Source of the DNA: a virus
Virus record (IMG/VR): IMGVR_UViG_3300033388_004406
Coordinates: 1-32,210 of that record
Length of the DNA stretch: 32,210 nt
Direction: 5' to 3' (one strand)
Shown one piece after another: positions 31,012 to 32,210 of this stretch; the first letter of the stretch is position 1, and the number at the start of each line of letters is the position of its first letter. A program made the position numbers and the translations under genes. The notes beneath the pieces were generated by a model. The model had not been told where the DNA came from, searched no databases, and saw nothing but the letters and a program-made list of their open reading frames with translations.

Positions 31012-31594
31012 TAAAAAAACATACATAAGTCAAACTGGCGCGAGTTATCCGCGAATAACTAATGTAATAAATGACATTATTGGATTTGATTTTAGTTGTA
31101 TTGCAAAAAAATATTTAGAACAAGCAATTGATTTTGGAAACAATATCCATTCAATGATAAGTTTAGATATTAAGGGAATTTTAGATGAATCAAAACTAAC
31201 ATCAGATATGATAAAAATTCTTGATAGTTGGCGTGATATTACACGAGAATATAAATTTATTGCATCTGAAATGGTTGTTTTTTATGATAGAGCAGGTATG
31301 AAATTTGCCGGAACACTTGATATCGTTGCTGACATTAATGGAGAAATCACATTGATTGATATTAAAACTAGTGCAGTGGTTGTTTTGCATACATGCGGCC
31401 CACAAACAGCCGCATATCAAAAAGCATATAATAATATGGATGACAATAAAGAAAAACAAAAAATAACCAAAAGGGGGATATTCCAAATAAAATCCGAAAG
31501 AGATATTAAATATTATACATTAAAAAACAAAAGAGATTATGATATTTTTTTAAATTGTTTAAATTTGTATAATTGGAAAAACAACAAATACTAA
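30995..31594 (+). CDS. PD-(D/E)XK nuclease (RecB/Cas4-like exonuclease)
   Basis: The 199-residue protein overlaps the gene before by 17 nt. The nuclease core is visible: SEMVVFYDRAGMKFAGTLDIVADING (acidic residue in GTLD), TLIDIKTS with the D-x-K pair, and GPQTAAYQKAYNN, the Q-x-x-x-Y motif. The order fits PD-(D/E)XK nucleases of the RecB or Cas4 fold. An early SYPRITNVI motif is also common in these phage nucleases. It would resect double-stranded ends in phage recombination, in partnership with the preceding protein. Confidence 0.85.
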   Translation: MELSDNKKTYISQTGASYPRITNVINDIIGFDFSCIAKKYLEQAIDFGNNIHSMISLDIKGILDESKLTSDMIKILDSWRDITREYKFIASEMVVFYDRAGMKFAGTLDIVADINGEITLIDIKTSAVVVLHTCGPQTAAYQKAYNNMDDNKEKQKITKRGIFQIKSERDIKYYTLKNKRDYDIFLNCLNLYNWKNNKY

Positions 31595-31606
31595 AGGAGA
31601 AAACTT

Positions 31607-32210
31607 ATGAATAACAGAATACCATTTAAAGACAATGAACCACAGCCGGATTTGAATTTTAGTTCTAATTCAGAGTGCATTACGGTTGATGAAGTTACTA
31701 CAAAAAAAACAGAAGAAATCGAGCAACATAATTCAGTTTTGTTAAAACAAGCAAACGCTTTGGTAGTTGAAAATAAAAGTCAATTTGATTATGCGGGCGA
31801 AATGCTTTTAAATATAAATAAGCGTTTTAAAGATGTCAAGGCTTTTTTTGATAATCTTGCTACGCCAATAAAGAAATCGCTTGACAATGTAAGAAACAAA
31901 CAAAAAGACAGCTTGATGGGACCAAAGCGAGCAATGGAAATTATCGAATCAAAAATGCTTACACATCGAAAAAAAGAAAAAGAAAAAGAAGAAAAAGAGC
32001 AAGCCAGGCTTGATTTTATTGCTATAGAAAAAGAAAGAAAAGCAAAAGAAAAACTGGAAGAAAAAGCAAAAATAGCAGAATCATCTGGAAAAATAGAAAC
32101 AGCAGAATTATTGCGCGAACAGGCAGAAGAAACTCATATCATGGCACCAGTAATACAAACACAAGAAAAAAATACCGATGTTACTGGCGGGCAGATCGGC
32201 ACATCAAATG
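31607..32210 (+). CDS. Conserved coiled-coil phage protein, 5' part (runs off the window)
   Basis: ATG 31607 follows AAAGGAGA. At least 201 residues are visible before the window ends. The protein has LLKQANALVVENKSQFDYAGEM and NINKRFKDVKAFFDNLATPIKKSLDNV, then a long charged helical region including KEKEEKEQARLDFI, EKLEEKAKIAE and TAELLREQAEE. This is a recognisable phage protein type found beside recombination genes and usually called hypothetical. It likely forms coiled coils. The 3' end is missing, so no stop can be placed. Confidence 0.7.
   Translation, partial: MNNRIPFKDNEPQPDLNFSSNSECITVDEVTTKKTEEIEQHNSVLLKQANALVVENKSQFDYAGEMLLNINKRFKDVKAFFDNLATPIKKSLDNVRNKQKDSLMGPKRAMEIIESKMLTHRKKEKEKEEKEQARLDFIAIEKERKAKEKLEEKAKIAESSGKIETAELLREQAEETHIMAPVIQTQEKNTDVTGGQIGTSN

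Noticed and set aside
1-32210. CRISPR array, tRNA, integrase or attachment site
   Set aside because: No regularly spaced direct repeats, no cloverleaf with a T-loop GTTCGANTC pattern and no tyrosine or serine recombinase motif were found by reading.
1-32210. Alternative genetic code (TGA or TAG recoding)
   Set aside because: All three stop codons terminate recognisable phage genes at normal lengths, and Trp residues use TGG.

Overview
The window is a section of a tailed double-stranded DNA phage genome, probably a siphovirus, present as a phage contig or prophage. Every convincing gene lies on the + strand, packed head to tail with ATGA/TAATG overlaps, and the DNA is AT-rich. Shine-Dalgarno sites are strong (AAGGAGG, AGGAGG) and TAA, TGA and TAG all act as stops, so the standard bacterial code applies. 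No integrase, repressor or tRNA was seen, so lifestyle and host cannot be fixed. A spanin-like protein with an outer-membrane-type beta C-terminus and heptosyltransferase-like enzymes hint weakly at a Gram-negative host.

Layout. 1-4392: metabolic and modification genes. These are a partial MazG-like pyrophosphohydrolase, a small-molecule-type SAM methyltransferase, a beta-class DNA methylase, a phage C5-cytosine methyltransferase-like protein, an acyl-carrier-protein-like protein and several small zinc-binding or conserved phage proteins. 4409-12618: a sigma70-like promoter, then the head module. It holds an HK97-type portal with a MuF-like C-terminus apparently split by a frameshift, an inserted SAM methyltransferase, the prohead protease, the major capsid protein, connectors and virion beta proteins. 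12634-22298: the tail module, with tail tube, strong terminator, tail assembly chaperone, TP901-type tape measure, distal tail-like protein, a Rossmann-like glycan protein, hub and fibre. 22317-24453: a glycan cassette (GT9-like plus GT29-like fusion, and a methyltransferase). 24457-26276: small and large terminase. 26266-28093: lysis genes (XhlA-like protein, M15 peptidase, holin-like protein, spanin-like protein) with a RusA resolvase between them. 28094-28677: a gene-free control region with inverted repeats, repeated heptamers, a terminator and a promoter. 28678-32210: early genes (small proteins with shared leaders), then a recombination module with a conserved phage DNA-metabolism protein and a PD-(D/E)XK nuclease, and a truncated gene.

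Three genes look as if one reading frame continues after a one-base shift: 1265-1625, 4478-6666 and 26498-26963. This points to assembly or sequencing indels, to decay, or less likely to programmed frameshifting. The most unusual content is the glycan cassette with its GT9/GT29-like fusion, the ACP-like gene, the paired RNA hairpins after the capsid and tail-tube genes, and the dense control region with its repeated leaders.
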